A stretch of 64,000 bases of DNA from Lytechinus pictus. Its lineage: Eukaryota > Echinodermata > Echinoidea > Temnopleuroida > Toxopneustidae. Positions 9,985 to 19,199 of this stretch are shown here, in pieces (the stretch's first letter is position 1; each line of letters starts with the position of its first letter). The notes beneath the pieces are model-generated. The model did no database searches, was not told where the DNA came from, and saw only the letters and a program-made list of their open reading frames with translations. The translations under genes and the position numbers were made by a program. The stretch is from contig NC_087251.1 of assembly GCF_037042905.1 (NCBI RefSeq), positions 42,280,373-42,344,372 of the forward strand, in the 5' to 3' direction.

Positions 9985-12900
9985 CTAGGTCCTAGATGCG
10001 CATCCCGGACAATGGTATTCTTCATCCAACCCCAGCATCTCGCCTTCCTCTTCGGACATTCCCACGCACTGACCGTGGAACCATTCTTCGCATTTATCAC
10101 ACTGGATCATAAATTTTCCTCCCCAGGGCTTCCTGCAAAGGCAATACACCTCCTCGTGCCTGTGCTTCTTCCCTTTCTTATTCGGAGGAATAGTCCGATC
10201 TCTGCATGGTTTCATGCGGTCATGGTTCACCGTCATCCTAACATTCTTATACTCGACCCGGTACAGGAATGGAGACAGTCTCTCCACAATCAATGCAGGA
10301 CCTTTCCAGGGAGGGCAAAGTTTCTTGCACTTCCCTTTGGATTGAGCCGTGTCCAACAAGTATACTCGTTCACCTACCTCATACTTCCTCTGGAACACTT
10401 TCATGTCATAGTCCTTTTTCTGTCTTTTTTGGGTCTCTTTTAGATGAGACCTGGCCAGCGAGTGTACATCGGCTAATGTCTTACGCAGATTCGCACAGTA
10501 CTCCTCGCTTTCTACTGGTTGTGCTGCTTGCGGCATCGGGAACAGTAAGTCCACCGGTTGGGTCACTTCCCTTCCAAGCATTAGCCGGTTGGGAGTAAAT
10601 CCGGTGCTTCTATTCACTGTTGATCGTATGGCCCCTGCGATTTGAGGAACAAACTCGTCCCAACTTCGCTGGTTCTTGCCTACGAAACAACGCACTGCAT
10701 CCATCAGCGTCCGGTTAAATCGCTCCACCTGACCATTGGCCGAAGGACGATAAGCCGTTGTTCTCGCCTTATGTATTTGCAACATCTTACACATGCTTGT
10801 AAACAAACGACTCTCGAAATTACGGCCTTGGTCGGTGAAGACCTGCAGGGGACACCCGAAACGGCTGAAGAAATGGTCCACCGCTGCTCGGGCTGTCACT
10901 TCTGCGGTCTGTGAAGGCAAAGGTATGCACTCCACCCATTTCGTGAATTGATCAACCATTACCAGGATATTCTCGTTCCCATTCGCCGTTTTTGGCAGGG
11001 GACCCAAGAAATCCAAGTGCACCCTTTCCATGGGGTAGCCAGCATGATAGCTGATCATAGGGTTCCTCCCGTGTCTGGCAGACTTCTTGCATTGGTTACA
11101 GGTTGGACATTTGCGGATAAAGTCACTCACATCCTTCCCCATACCATACCAGAAGAACCGCCTCTTCATCTTGGAGATCACCCTTACATTGCCAGCATGC
11201 CCTGCCAAGGGCAAATCATGGTTAAGTCTAACCAATTCTTCCCTCATAGAGTGAGGAATGAGAAGTAAATCCCCTTCGCCCTTGTTCTGGTAAATTACCC
11301 CATTTTCCAGGTGAAATGTATCCTTGTTGATCCACAGGTTCTTCTGCTCGGGACTCCATAACATCATAGTTCCCTCGCTAGGTTCTTCACCTGTGGCCAA
11401 CCATTCCCGTAATGGAAGAAATTCTGGATCTTTGTCTTGTTCTTCTTTCAATCTCACGGCTGGGGGTGTTTCTGGCTCCTCGACCACCTGGGAGATATTC
11501 AGTTCCTCGGTGATCGGTCTGGAGCTCTCAACTACCTCGTCCGACCGTAAATCCGATCTCACGGCCGGGGGTGTTTCTGGCTCTTCGACCGCCTGGGAGA
11601 TATTCTGTTCCTCGGCGATCAGCCTTGAGCTCTCAACTACCTCTTCCGACCGTAGATCAGGGTCCGATTTCACCACCATGTGGGTTGTCCAAAACCCTGA
11701 CTCAAGGTTTTGGCCAATGGTGTTTTTCCGTTCTCCTGTGACTGATGCCAAGGGAACTACGTCATCCACCTCTTCTACAAAAGGAGCCCAGTTCCGGTGA
11801 GCCTTCTCACAGTAGGGGCACCCACCACAAGGAAGATCTTCTAACTTGAATCCTAGCCGGAATTCTTCGCAGAAGAGCTCAGTGTCAGGAACTCGAGACA
11901 ATGCGTCCGCATTCCCATGCTGTTTCCCCGGGCGGTGTATCACCTTCATCTGATACTGACTTAGTTCTTCCAACCATCGGGCTATTTGCCCTTGAGGATG
12001 TTTGAAGTTCATCAGCCAGATGAGACTACTGTGATCTGTGCGCACCAAAAACGAGTTACCTAAAAGGTAGTGGCGGTACTGCCGTGTGAACTTCACCACT
12101 GCTAGGAGTTCTCTCCTTGTCACACAGTACCTTCTCTGTTCGGGAGACAGTGATATGCTTCCGTAGGCCACTACTCTCTCTTGTCCATCCTGAACCTGGA
12201 GTAACTCCGCGCCGATAGCCTCATTCGAAGCATCGGTGTCCAGGATGAATGGATCCTGCAAGTTGGGCATGGTCAACACTGGGGCTGAGGTAAGCAGCTC
12301 CTTTATAGAGTCAAACGCCTCCTGTTGTTCAGGTCCCCAGCAGAACATGTTTTTCCCAGTGATCTTGTACAGAGGAACAGCCGCCGCTGCATAATTCTTG
12401 ATGAAGGTCCTGTGATAGTTCACTAACCCCAAGAATCTCTCCACTTGTTTCGTGTTGCGCGGCGCTGGCCAATTCCTCACTGCTTCAATCTGATCTGGTT
12501 TCAGAGAGATCTTGTTTTCTCCTACATTCCGGCCCAGGAACTCTACCTCGCGCCGGAACAATTCACACTTCTTTGGTTTCAGCTTCAACTTGAAGCTTCT
12601 AAACCTTTCTAAGACCTCCCTCAAGTTATTCATGTGATCCTCAAAAGACTTTCCCAGAACTACTACATCATCGAGGAATGCTAGGACTATGTCCCAATTC
12701 AAACCTCTTAAGATTAAGTCCATGGCTCGTGAGAAAGTCGCGGGAGCGTTGCACAATCCAAAACCCATCCTCACAAATTCGTACAATCCGTACTTTGTGG
12801 TGAAAGCAGTCTTCTTGCGATCCTCTTCCGCTATTTGGACTTGCCAATACGCAGAGTTCGCATCCAGCTTGGAAAACCAACGCGTCCCGGAAAGGGTATC

Positions 12901-14220
12901 CAGACACTCCTCGATATTCGGGAGGGGATATACATCTTTCTGAGTGATCTGATTGAGTCCTCGGTAATCTACACACCAGCGGACTCCCCCATCTCTCTTC
13001 CGTACCAGTACAGGTGCAGACGCCCACTCCGATTGTGAAGGCTGAATAACCCCAGCCTCCTTCATTCGTTTCAGCACTGCCTTTTCTTCTTCTGCGAAAC
13101 GCATCGGCGTTCTTCGCATCTTGTGCTTTACTGGGGCTGATGTACCTGTCTCTATCTTGTGCTCAATAGCTGTAAATTCTCCTAAGTCGAAGTCGTGACG
13201 GGCAAACGCGTCTCCGAACTCCCCCAGGATACGCCTAAGTTCAGCTTCCTGTTCAGAGTTCAAGAGTTCCGAAGATCGGTCATACAAATCCTGTAAATGT
13301 TCTGGCACCTCTTCCGCCACGTCCTCTGTTAAGCAGTTGACTTTAGGTTCCAGCTCTTGAGGCGCCGAATGTGACCTGGTTTCCTCATCTCTTTCTGGAA
13401 GAGAAGATGGCACCTGAGCCACAGCCACTGCCTCGAAGACCCGGCCTATTATCTTGTTGCCCTCCAGATGGACTACTCTGTCGGTTGGGTTCAAAACATA
13501 CAGTTGAATGAGCGTACCTCCGTCATGTAGCGACCTAGGTGCTAGAGCGGGTAATACGGATGATGGCTCAAAAACACAAGCGTTCATCCTCTGGTCTATT
13601 ACCCCGGTGACACGCTTCAGTGTGTTGGGTGGGATGGTGGTCCGGTGTGAGGTGCTAACTCTGGCTACTCGTCCACCATTCCGACCAACTCCGAACTTCA
13701 TGGGTATCCGTTCATCCCCCATAAGCAGCTCCTTACTACTTATAAGGATATCGATTGAATGCTGCTCAAGAAAATCTAGCCCCAACAGCATGTCATCCGC
13801 TATCGATGCTGTGTAAATGTTACCGGGAAAACACTTTCTTCCAATTCCTACCTCCACTGGGCCGATCACTGCTCCTTGCAAGCGTGTATCTCGGCCAGCG
13901 GTGCTCAAAACAACTTCCTTCACCAGGGGCGGGGCAGGGTCAAGTAGTTTCATCACTCGATCCGAGATAATGGTCACTTCTGCAGCAGAATCTACCACTG
14001 CGTCAAGTGTAACGCCATTCACCTTTACCTCTACTCTCAGCATCGAGGACGAACGAAGTTGACAGACCACTACCTCCTGCGGAGATTCCAACTCCGGTTC
14101 TTCCCATTGGGTAGGGAGGACGTTGCTCTCTTCTTCACCAGCTGATAATTCTACCTCTGAGGAATGCGGATCCTCGTCTTCCAGTTCCAGTTGGTTTACA
14201 TATTCCGCTAACACCTTCAT
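9985..14220 (-). CDS. pol: Pol: protease, RT, RNase H, integrase, PHD finger
   Basis: 1411 residues. Protease carries DSA (D77) in VVDSAAEV. RT has D453 (KLDANSAYWQ) and FLDD (D517, D518). RNase H has D661/D663, E704, D729 and D772. A CxxCxxC motif (798-804) and an imperfect ~34-residue duplication (about 855-923) follow. Integrase has a zinc-binding HHCC-type domain (H1008, C1038, C1041) and a D,D35E core (D1070, D1130, E1166). The C-terminus is a PHD finger (1359-1407) with C4HC3 ligands C1360, C1362, C1374, C1377, H1382, C1385, C1404, C1407. It resembles the PHF8/PHF2/KDM7 fingers, which read H3K4me3, and keeps aromatic-cage-type residues Y1359, W1366, M1371 and W1380. It takes the place that a chromodomain has in chromoviruses. 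Pol is in the -1 frame relative to gag. Its first ATG is 53 nt after the gag stop, but its frame is open about 100 nt into gag. Confidence 0.97.
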   Translation of the reverse strand: MKVLAEYVNQLELEDEDPHSSEVELSAGEEESNVLPTQWEEPELESPQEVVVCQLRSSSMLRVEVKVNGVTLDAVVDSAAEVTIISDRVMKLLDPAPPLVKEVVLSTAGRDTRLQGAVIGPVEVGIGRKCFPGNIYTASIADDMLLGLDFLEQHSIDILISSKELLMGDERIPMKFGVGRNGGRVARVSTSHRTTIPPNTLKRVTGVIDQRMNACVFEPSSVLPALAPRSLHDGGTLIQLYVLNPTDRVVHLEGNKIIGRVFEAVAVAQVPSSLPERDEETRSHSAPQELEPKVNCLTEDVAEEVPEHLQDLYDRSSELLNSEQEAELRRILGEFGDAFARHDFDLGEFTAIEHKIETGTSAPVKHKMRRTPMRFAEEEKAVLKRMKEAGVIQPSQSEWASAPVLVRKRDGGVRWCVDYRGLNQITQKDVYPLPNIEECLDTLSGTRWFSKLDANSAYWQVQIAEEDRKKTAFTTKYGLYEFVRMGFGLCNAPATFSRAMDLILRGLNWDIVLAFLDDVVVLGKSFEDHMNNLREVLERFRSFKLKLKPKKCELFRREVEFLGRNVGENKISLKPDQIEAVRNWPAPRNTKQVERFLGLVNYHRTFIKNYAAAAVPLYKITGKNMFCWGPEQQEAFDSIKELLTSAPVLTMPNLQDPFILDTDASNEAIGAELLQVQDGQERVVAYGSISLSPEQRRYCVTRRELLAVVKFTRQYRHYLLGNSFLVRTDHSSLIWLMNFKHPQGQIARWLEELSQYQMKVIHRPGKQHGNADALSRVPDTELFCEEFRLGFKLEDLPCGGCPYCEKAHRNWAPFVEEVDDVVPLASVTGERKNTIGQNLESGFWTTHMVVKSDPDLRSEEVVESSRLIAEEQNISQAVEEPETPPAVRSDLRSDEVVESSRPITEELNISQVVEEPETPPAVRLKEEQDKDPEFLPLREWLATGEEPSEGTMMLWSPEQKNLWINKDTFHLENGVIYQNKGEGDLLLIPHSMREELVRLNHDLPLAGHAGNVRVISKMKRRFFWYGMGKDVSDFIRKCPTCNQCKKSARHGRNPMISYHAGYPMERVHLDFLGPLPKTANGNENILVMVDQFTKWVECIPLPSQTAEVTARAAVDHFFSRFGCPLQVFTDQGRNFESRLFTSMCKMLQIHKARTTAYRPSANGQVERFNRTLMDAVRCFVGKNQRSWDEFVPQIAGAIRSTVNRSTGFTPNRLMLGREVTQPVDLLFPMPQAAQPVESEEYCANLRKTLADVHSLARSHLKETQKRQKKDYDMKVFQRKYEVGERVYLLDTAQSKGKCKKLCPPWKGPALIVERLSPFLYRVEYKNVRMTVNHDRMKPCRDRTIPPNKKGKKHRHEEVYCLCRKPWGGKFMIQCDKCEEWFHGQCVGMSEEEGEMLGLDEEYHCPGCASRT

Positions 14221-14273
14221 AAACTCTGGAAGACCGGCTACACCTTCCTCAGGTTTGTCTGTAGTTGGGTGAC

Positions 14274-16481
14274 CTATTGTTGCTCGAGCCAGGGTGTGGC
14301 CTCCCTCTCCTCCTCTGACTCGCTCGAGTTTGACGCCTCCTCTTCCCTGAGGACCGAAGCGGAAGCCACGGGGCTTTTATCAGGACAATCTTTCCTAAAA
14401 TGTCCCGGCTTACCACACTTGAAACAGCCCTCAGTCCTGGGTGCAGGGGATGGCGATCTCCCTCGTCTTCCTATTTGTGACATTCTTCTATTAAGATTAT
14501 CCATGGAGGACTGCAGTTTCTCGAATTTCTCATCCCAATCGGAAACCCTCTCCTCCAAAGCCCGCGTGCGATTATCCAACGCTGACACCAACTTGGTCAA
14601 GCTTTCACCCTCTGAAGATATCTTACTCGAAGTGCCAGGCACTGAGCTGTTCTTCTCCAGCCGGGGTTTATTAGCTGGCGGGGGGGCACCAATCTGTTGG
14701 ATCACTGCCTCTTCAGATGACCAAGCATCTTGTGGCCAATGGACTATCTTGACCTCTGGTCTCCTCTGCCTGCCATACACAACCTTTTTCGAATGTATAT
14801 ACCAAGTCACATGATCCACAGCCTTCTCAACTGAGTCCGGCCGTAAGTTCAGGGCGTGCAAACCAGCTTCCCGTTCAGAACACCCCTGACAAAACTTCAA
14901 TACCCCTTGTCTCTGTACTTGAGACTCCGGAACCCCTGGGAAAGTTTTAACAGCCAGGCTGACCACACGGTCAGCCCACTCCATGATTCCTTCCTCAGCC
15001 AGCTGGTGCGCCCGCATGAACTCCATTTGAGCTACCTCTAGAGGATCATCCGCGCCAAACCGGCGCTCCATCCTCCTCACCAGATCTTCAAAAGACATGT
15101 CTCTGTCACGCGACATCAGTAATGAGAAATAGTCACTTCCAATACCTTTCATGCACCACCACATCTGATATTTCCTTTGAATGGAGGACCAGCCCTGCTC
15201 ATCCGCATAGGCCATGAACTTGAGGTAAAACCCTCTCCAGCTCCCTCGACCATCATAGTTAATGGTCTTGGGGAGCGAACCCATGTGGCTCAATGACTGT
15301 GAACCCATTTGCCTGGAGCGGCCAGTAGTCTTGTGTGTAGAGATATTCCCCGAAGACTGGCTAGTGGTGGGGCTCTGGGGTAGCTGATGTGTTGCGGCCT
15401 GGTGCGGCTGGAACGCCCTTGACTGTGGTGGTGCCGGCTGGCAAGCTGTTGTTTGGACTTGCATCTGATTAGTCTGTGCATGTCGAGATGATGGGACTTG
15501 TGATACCGGCGTTGTTGTCATCTGATAGGATCCAACCGCTGCCGGTTGCACTGGCGGTGCCGCCTGCGGCTGCGGCAGTGGAGCCGCTGGTAGCTGTGGC
15601 GGCGCCTGTGGCGGTACCTGTGACGTTGCGGGCGCCTGCGCGCACCTCAGCGGTACACGCGTATACCATACAGTAGGCATGCGCGGCACTGGGGCCGCTG
15701 TTACTCTTGGCGGAGGGCCAGCCGATAACTGCGGCGGTGGACCCACTGGGTCTACAAGAGGTTGGGTCGTCGCACTTTGTGGTGATTCTGTCGCTAACAG
15801 CTGGGCCGGTGGAACCAATGGGGCTCGTGGTGTTGCCGGCACTGTGGGTGGGCCAGATAGCCGCCTGACTGAAACATCATACTCCGACAAGTTGGGACCT
15901 GGTCTGGTCTGATGTAAGATCTGATGGGGTTCTTGGCCCCCAGTGCCTGGTTGTGAAGTTGGAGCTTGCACCCTTTCCAGCTGGGCTGGGCGTAAGACCT
16001 GCTGTGAGGGATTAACTTGCAACCCCTCCTGTAAAACTCTACCACCAAAGCCTGGGTGGGACTCTGACTGCCACCACCTCTCGGATACTCCTGGAGGGGG
16101 CGGATACCTCTGCCACCGATAAAATGCTGGGCTAACCTCCTGCACCGGGCTGGGTGCATGGGAAGACTGAAACAACTCTCCATCCGCTCCTATAGGTTCA
16201 CCCATGATACCTCTATCATGATCCAGCAACCCTTGTGCAAGCCCAGTAGACTGTTGTGATGCCGTACTAAAGGGCGTGAAGTCAAGCTGATCCAAAACCT
16301 CTTCCGGCAATGAAACCAATGACGAGAAATAATCCCTTGTGATACCACCTTTACGTTCCAACAGCAAGCCTGCCACAGCATGACTTACTCCTGGAATGCC
16401 CACGAGTTCGTCATATGAACACTCGTTCACCGGAAGTGGGCCTTCAATAACCTCAAAAGGGCTTACTATATCTGACAACAT
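14274..16481 (-). CDS. gag: Gag with N-terminal helix-hairpin-helix and CCHC knuckle
   Basis: 735 residues, structural protein of the virus-like particle. Residues about 17-68 (ECSYDELVGIPGVSHAVAGL and following) read as a tandem helix-hairpin-helix of the ComEA type: a GIPGV hairpin, an AxxLLxxR helix, then a second SLPEEVLDQLD hairpin. Such folds bind DNA backbone. A long Pro/Gln/Ala-rich region follows (130-390), then a capsid-like helical region (about 395-570) and a coiled-coil-like stretch (about 620-660). A single zinc knuckle C686-x2-C689-x4-H694-x4-C699 precedes an acidic tail. The HhH assignment is by eye and less certain than the knuckle. The acidic tail overlaps the open pol frame. 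Confidence 0.92.
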   Translation of the reverse strand: MLSDIVSPFEVIEGPLPVNECSYDELVGIPGVSHAVAGLLLERKGGITRDYFSSLVSLPEEVLDQLDFTPFSTASQQSTGLAQGLLDHDRGIMGEPIGADGELFQSSHAPSPVQEVSPAFYRWQRYPPPPGVSERWWQSESHPGFGGRVLQEGLQVNPSQQVLRPAQLERVQAPTSQPGTGGQEPHQILHQTRPGPNLSEYDVSVRRLSGPPTVPATPRAPLVPPAQLLATESPQSATTQPLVDPVGPPPQLSAGPPPRVTAAPVPRMPTVWYTRVPLRCAQAPATSQVPPQAPPQLPAAPLPQPQAAPPVQPAAVGSYQMTTTPVSQVPSSRHAQTNQMQVQTTACQPAPPQSRAFQPHQAATHQLPQSPTTSQSSGNISTHKTTGRSRQMGSQSLSHMGSLPKTINYDGRGSWRGFYLKFMAYADEQGWSSIQRKYQMWWCMKGIGSDYFSLLMSRDRDMSFEDLVRRMERRFGADDPLEVAQMEFMRAHQLAEEGIMEWADRVVSLAVKTFPGVPESQVQRQGVLKFCQGCSEREAGLHALNLRPDSVEKAVDHVTWYIHSKKVVYGRQRRPEVKIVHWPQDAWSSEEAVIQQIGAPPPANKPRLEKNSSVPGTSSKISSEGESLTKLVSALDNRTRALEERVSDWDEKFEKLQSSMDNLNRRMSQIGRRGRSPSPAPRTEGCFKCGKPGHFRKDCPDKSPVASASVLREEEASNSSESEEEREATPWLEQQ

Positions 16482-16617
16482 GATGTATCAATTAAAAATA
16501 ACAACTTTCCAAAACACAAAATTACCTTAAAACCCAATTGGGTAACACCCCACTCCCCGTCAAACAAAAAGGCGAACCACCGGGGTGAGAAAAAACCCTA
16601 AAGACAGAAATCAGCAC

Positions 16618-16619
16618 CT
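16618..16619 (-). promoter_or_regulatory. Splice acceptor upstream of gag
   Basis: On the minus strand TATTTTTCTTTGCAG is followed by GTGCTG, 136 nt before the gag ATG. It has a long pyrimidine tract and CAG. Paired with the LTR donor it would define a 2.26-kb intron. Confidence 0.45.
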
Positions 16620-16699
16620 GCAAAGAAAAATATACCAACGCTTAGTCGGCCTAAACTAACAAGTACCAACTCTTCGGTGGTCTAAGAAAAAAACGAAGT

Positions 16700-17170
16700 C
16701 CAAACACAGCAGAATTAATCTCTAAATGTAGTAGAAAAAATAATCCAGGAAAGGTGTCCCTTTAAGTTCAGAAAACACAAGAATTAATTTCTAGATGTAG
16801 AAAAAATAATTCGAGAAAGGTGTCCCTTTAACTTCAAAAGACCCACGAATTAATATCTAGATGTAGAAAAAATAATTCGAAAAAGGTGTCCCTTTAACTT
16901 CAGAAAACCCCCGAATTAATATCTAAATGTAGAAAAAATAATTCAGGAAAGGTGTCCCGTTAAGTTTAGAAAACACAAGAATTAATTTCTAAATGCAGAA
17001 AAATAATTCTAAAACGGTGTCCCTTTAACTTCAAAAGACCCACGAATTAATATCTAGATGTAGAAAAAATAATTCGAGAAAGGTGTCCCTTTAACTTCAA
17101 AAGACCCACGAATTAATATCTAGATGTAGAAAAAATAATTCGAAAAAGATGTCCCTTTAACTTCAAACAC
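16700..17170 (-). repeat. Tandem array, ~66-bp unit, 7 copies
   Basis: Seven units spaced 65-66 bp. Each contains AATTAATWTCTARATGTAG, then AAAAAATAATTC, then GGTGTCCCTTTAA (plus-strand reading). Units differ at several positions, so the array is not freshly made. Confidence 0.9.
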
Positions 17171-17369
17171 CAAAGTCAAATGCTAGATTCTGAAGAAGAA
17201 TTCAAGATCACGTAAAGGACCCTAGCCCGGTAAGCTAGGAAAGTGTGCATCAAACGTCCAAGTCAAGAAGGTAACAGAACCTTGTAGCTCTAATTGTAGT
17301 CCAAATGTAAACACACCAGAAAAATAAATACTAACACCTATCGTTAGTCTAAAAAAATATAACAACAAC

Positions 17370-17945
17370 AGGGGGACTAAGACGGGAGACTTATCCCTTT
17401 AATCCAAAATTAATCCTTATAACAGTCACAAATAATCCGGAAATAACTAGACTAAACGGGGAGACTTATCCCTTTAATCTAAAAATATTTTTGTAAAGAG
17501 CCAAAAAATATTTTTATACCGCTAAACTAAACAGGGAGACTTATCCCTTTAATCCAGAAATATTTTTGTAAAGAGCCAAAAAATATTGTATACAGCTAGA
17601 CCAAACAGGGAGACTTATCCCTTTATTCTAGAAATATGGTTGCAGAAAGCTGAAAAATATTTTATTACAGCTAAACTAAAGAGGGAGACTTATCCCTTTA
17701 ATCTCAAAATATTTTTGTAAAGAGCCAAAAAATATTTTATACAGCTAAACTGAACAGGGAGACTTATCCCTTTAATCTAGAAAATATTTTTGTAAAGAGC
17801 CAATAAATATTTTATAACAGCTATACTAAAGAGGGAGACTTATCCCTTTAATCTCAAAATAGTTTTGTAAAAAGCTGAAAAATATTTTATCACAGCTAAA
17901 CTAAAGAGGGAGACTTATCCCTTTAATCCACAGATATTTTTGTAA
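17370..17945 (-). repeat. Tandem array, ~75-bp unit, 8 copies
   Basis: Eight units spaced 74-76 bp. Each contains GGGAGACTTATCCCTTTAAT, AATATTTTTGTAAAGAGCC and ACAGCTAAACTAAA-like blocks (plus-strand reading). It shares only the CCCTTTAA core with the 66-bp array. An isolated further core lies at 17972. Confidence 0.9.
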
Positions 17946-18753
17946 AAAATAATGTGAGTCAGGAACTATGTCCCTTTAATCCAACTCAGCGTATCACGCA
18001 AATATCTAGAAATAAGATAGACGAATAGGTCTCAGCGGAAAGTCTACCCCTGTTCTTACAAACAAGATATAAAATAAAATATAAAAGAAATCAAAAACTA
18101 GCCTAGAATATGTAGCACAGCCCAACTAGGAACTGCAACTACTCCGTCACTCTGACAGATCGATGCAGGCGCCAGACACACTCTCACTGCTAGATCTATG
18201 AAAACGCTATCGGTATGACGACAGGCACACTCTCACTGTTCGGGTCGGTCAAAACGAAACGATAGTGCTATACGCCGCAGGTCACAACGAAACGATATTG
18301 CTAGACGCCTTAAACGATACCCACACTCTACACGGCAGATCGTAAGCTCCGTGCCCAATGTGACCGCTGCGATACCAAAACGATATCCAAAGCCAACGGA
18401 AAATCCCCAAAACGCACGTGGAGAAATATTCACCTCGAGATGGTTGCGAGGGAGCGCGATAGATAATTGAACAACTTGAGCAAGTTCAATCACCACTCGA
18501 AAAGTTTGCAAATCACTAAAACGTGAATCTAAATAACACACAACACAAGCTCAGCACCCTGCAAAATATCACAAGCTCAGCCCCGGAAAGTTAACAGTCC
18601 CACTGTCACCCTCTCCCCCGCCAACGCAAGCAAATTTCACCCCGTACTGACGCATGTGCGATAGACACAATAAATCACTGCTGACCGCCACCGAGCAAGC
18701 AGCGGGCAGCTATAGGCCTAGCAGTCACCACGACTCCGCAAACGCGATTCGCA

Positions 18754-18768
18754 CTGCTGACTACGCCA
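18754..18768 (-). promoter_or_regulatory. Primer-binding site, tRNA-Ser
   Basis: One base inside the 5' LTR the minus strand reads TGGCGTAGTCAGCAG. It is complementary to the 3' end of serine tRNAs (..CUGCCGACUACGCCA) at 14 of 15 positions, mismatching only at the eleventh base. Confidence 0.8.
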
Positions 18769-18769
18769 A

Positions 18770-19195
18770 TGTTGTTCGAGTGCTCAGTTCGAACAATCTT
18801 AAAAGTGGAAATGTACTGCACAAAAGACGAAATACATGCATCACATATATTCAGTCAAAAGTATATTGACTCACCGTAAGTTCTGTCCCACGATGAATCC
18901 AGTAGAACAACTGAACAGGTAGAAAACAGCAATATAACTCAGCAATAACAACAGTATAACTTCTCAATAGGTTGGTTCCAGTACATCTCTCAGCAGTATC
19001 CAAAGATGGCGATGCCGTCCGCATCCTCCATCACGGGGTGTCGAATCCCTGCTTCTGATTGGTCACCTCTGGTGAAGTTGCACGCGGCACTACATCTTGG
19101 CTTGCCATGAGGTCTCCAGCAGCAGACGACGATGGTAGCAGACGACAAGGATCAGTAGCTGAAAACGCCAAATCGGCCTGGCCGTTTTCACTACA
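18770..19195 (-). repeat. 5' LTR
   Basis: 426 bp, appearing identical to the 3' LTR. In element orientation it contains GACCAATCAG, a CCAAT-box candidate, and a splice donor near its 3' end. The target duplication ACAT lies at 19196-19199. Confidence 0.97.
18873..18874 (-). promoter_or_regulatory. Splice donor in the 5' LTR
   Basis: On the minus strand AACTTACG is followed by GTGAGTCA, close to the MAG/GTRAGT consensus. It could serve both the gag-side acceptor (16618) and the ORF3 acceptor (9849). Confidence 0.5.
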
Positions 19196-19199
19196 ACAT

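Larger units (their letters stand above)
16482..18769 (-). other. Retrotransposon 5' leader
   Basis: 2.3 kb between PBS and gag without a long ORF. It holds two tandem arrays described separately. 18200-18420 repeats AAACGAAACGATA-like words. A strong acceptor (TATTTTTCTTTGCAG) ends at 16618, so most of the leader, PBS and arrays included, could be removed as an intron from the LTR donor. Confidence 0.7.
4378..19195 (-). mobile_element. Complete Ty3/gypsy-type LTR retrotransposon with TatD ORF
   Basis: A 14,818-bp element on the minus strand. Order 5' to 3' is LTR (18770-19195), tRNA-Ser PBS, 2.3-kb repeat-bearing leader, gag (16481-14274), pol (14220-9985), ORF3 with a TatD nuclease domain (9840-6103), 1.3-kb untranslated tail, polypurine tract and LTR (4378-4803). 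ACAT flanks both ends (4374-4377 and 19196-19199), a 4-bp target duplication. The pol order protease, RT, RNase H, integrase places it with Ty3/gypsy (Metaviridae-like) elements. No envelope-like ORF is present: ORF3 has no signal peptide or transmembrane anchor. It is about twice the usual length for the family because of the leader and ORF3. All three ORFs are open and the LTRs match by eye over 426 bp, so the insertion is recent and the copy may be competent. Confidence 0.95.

Noticed and set aside
16700..17970. CRISPR-like regular repeats
   Set aside because: The units are contiguous 66- and 75-bp tandem repeats without unique spacers, in a eukaryotic retroelement leader.
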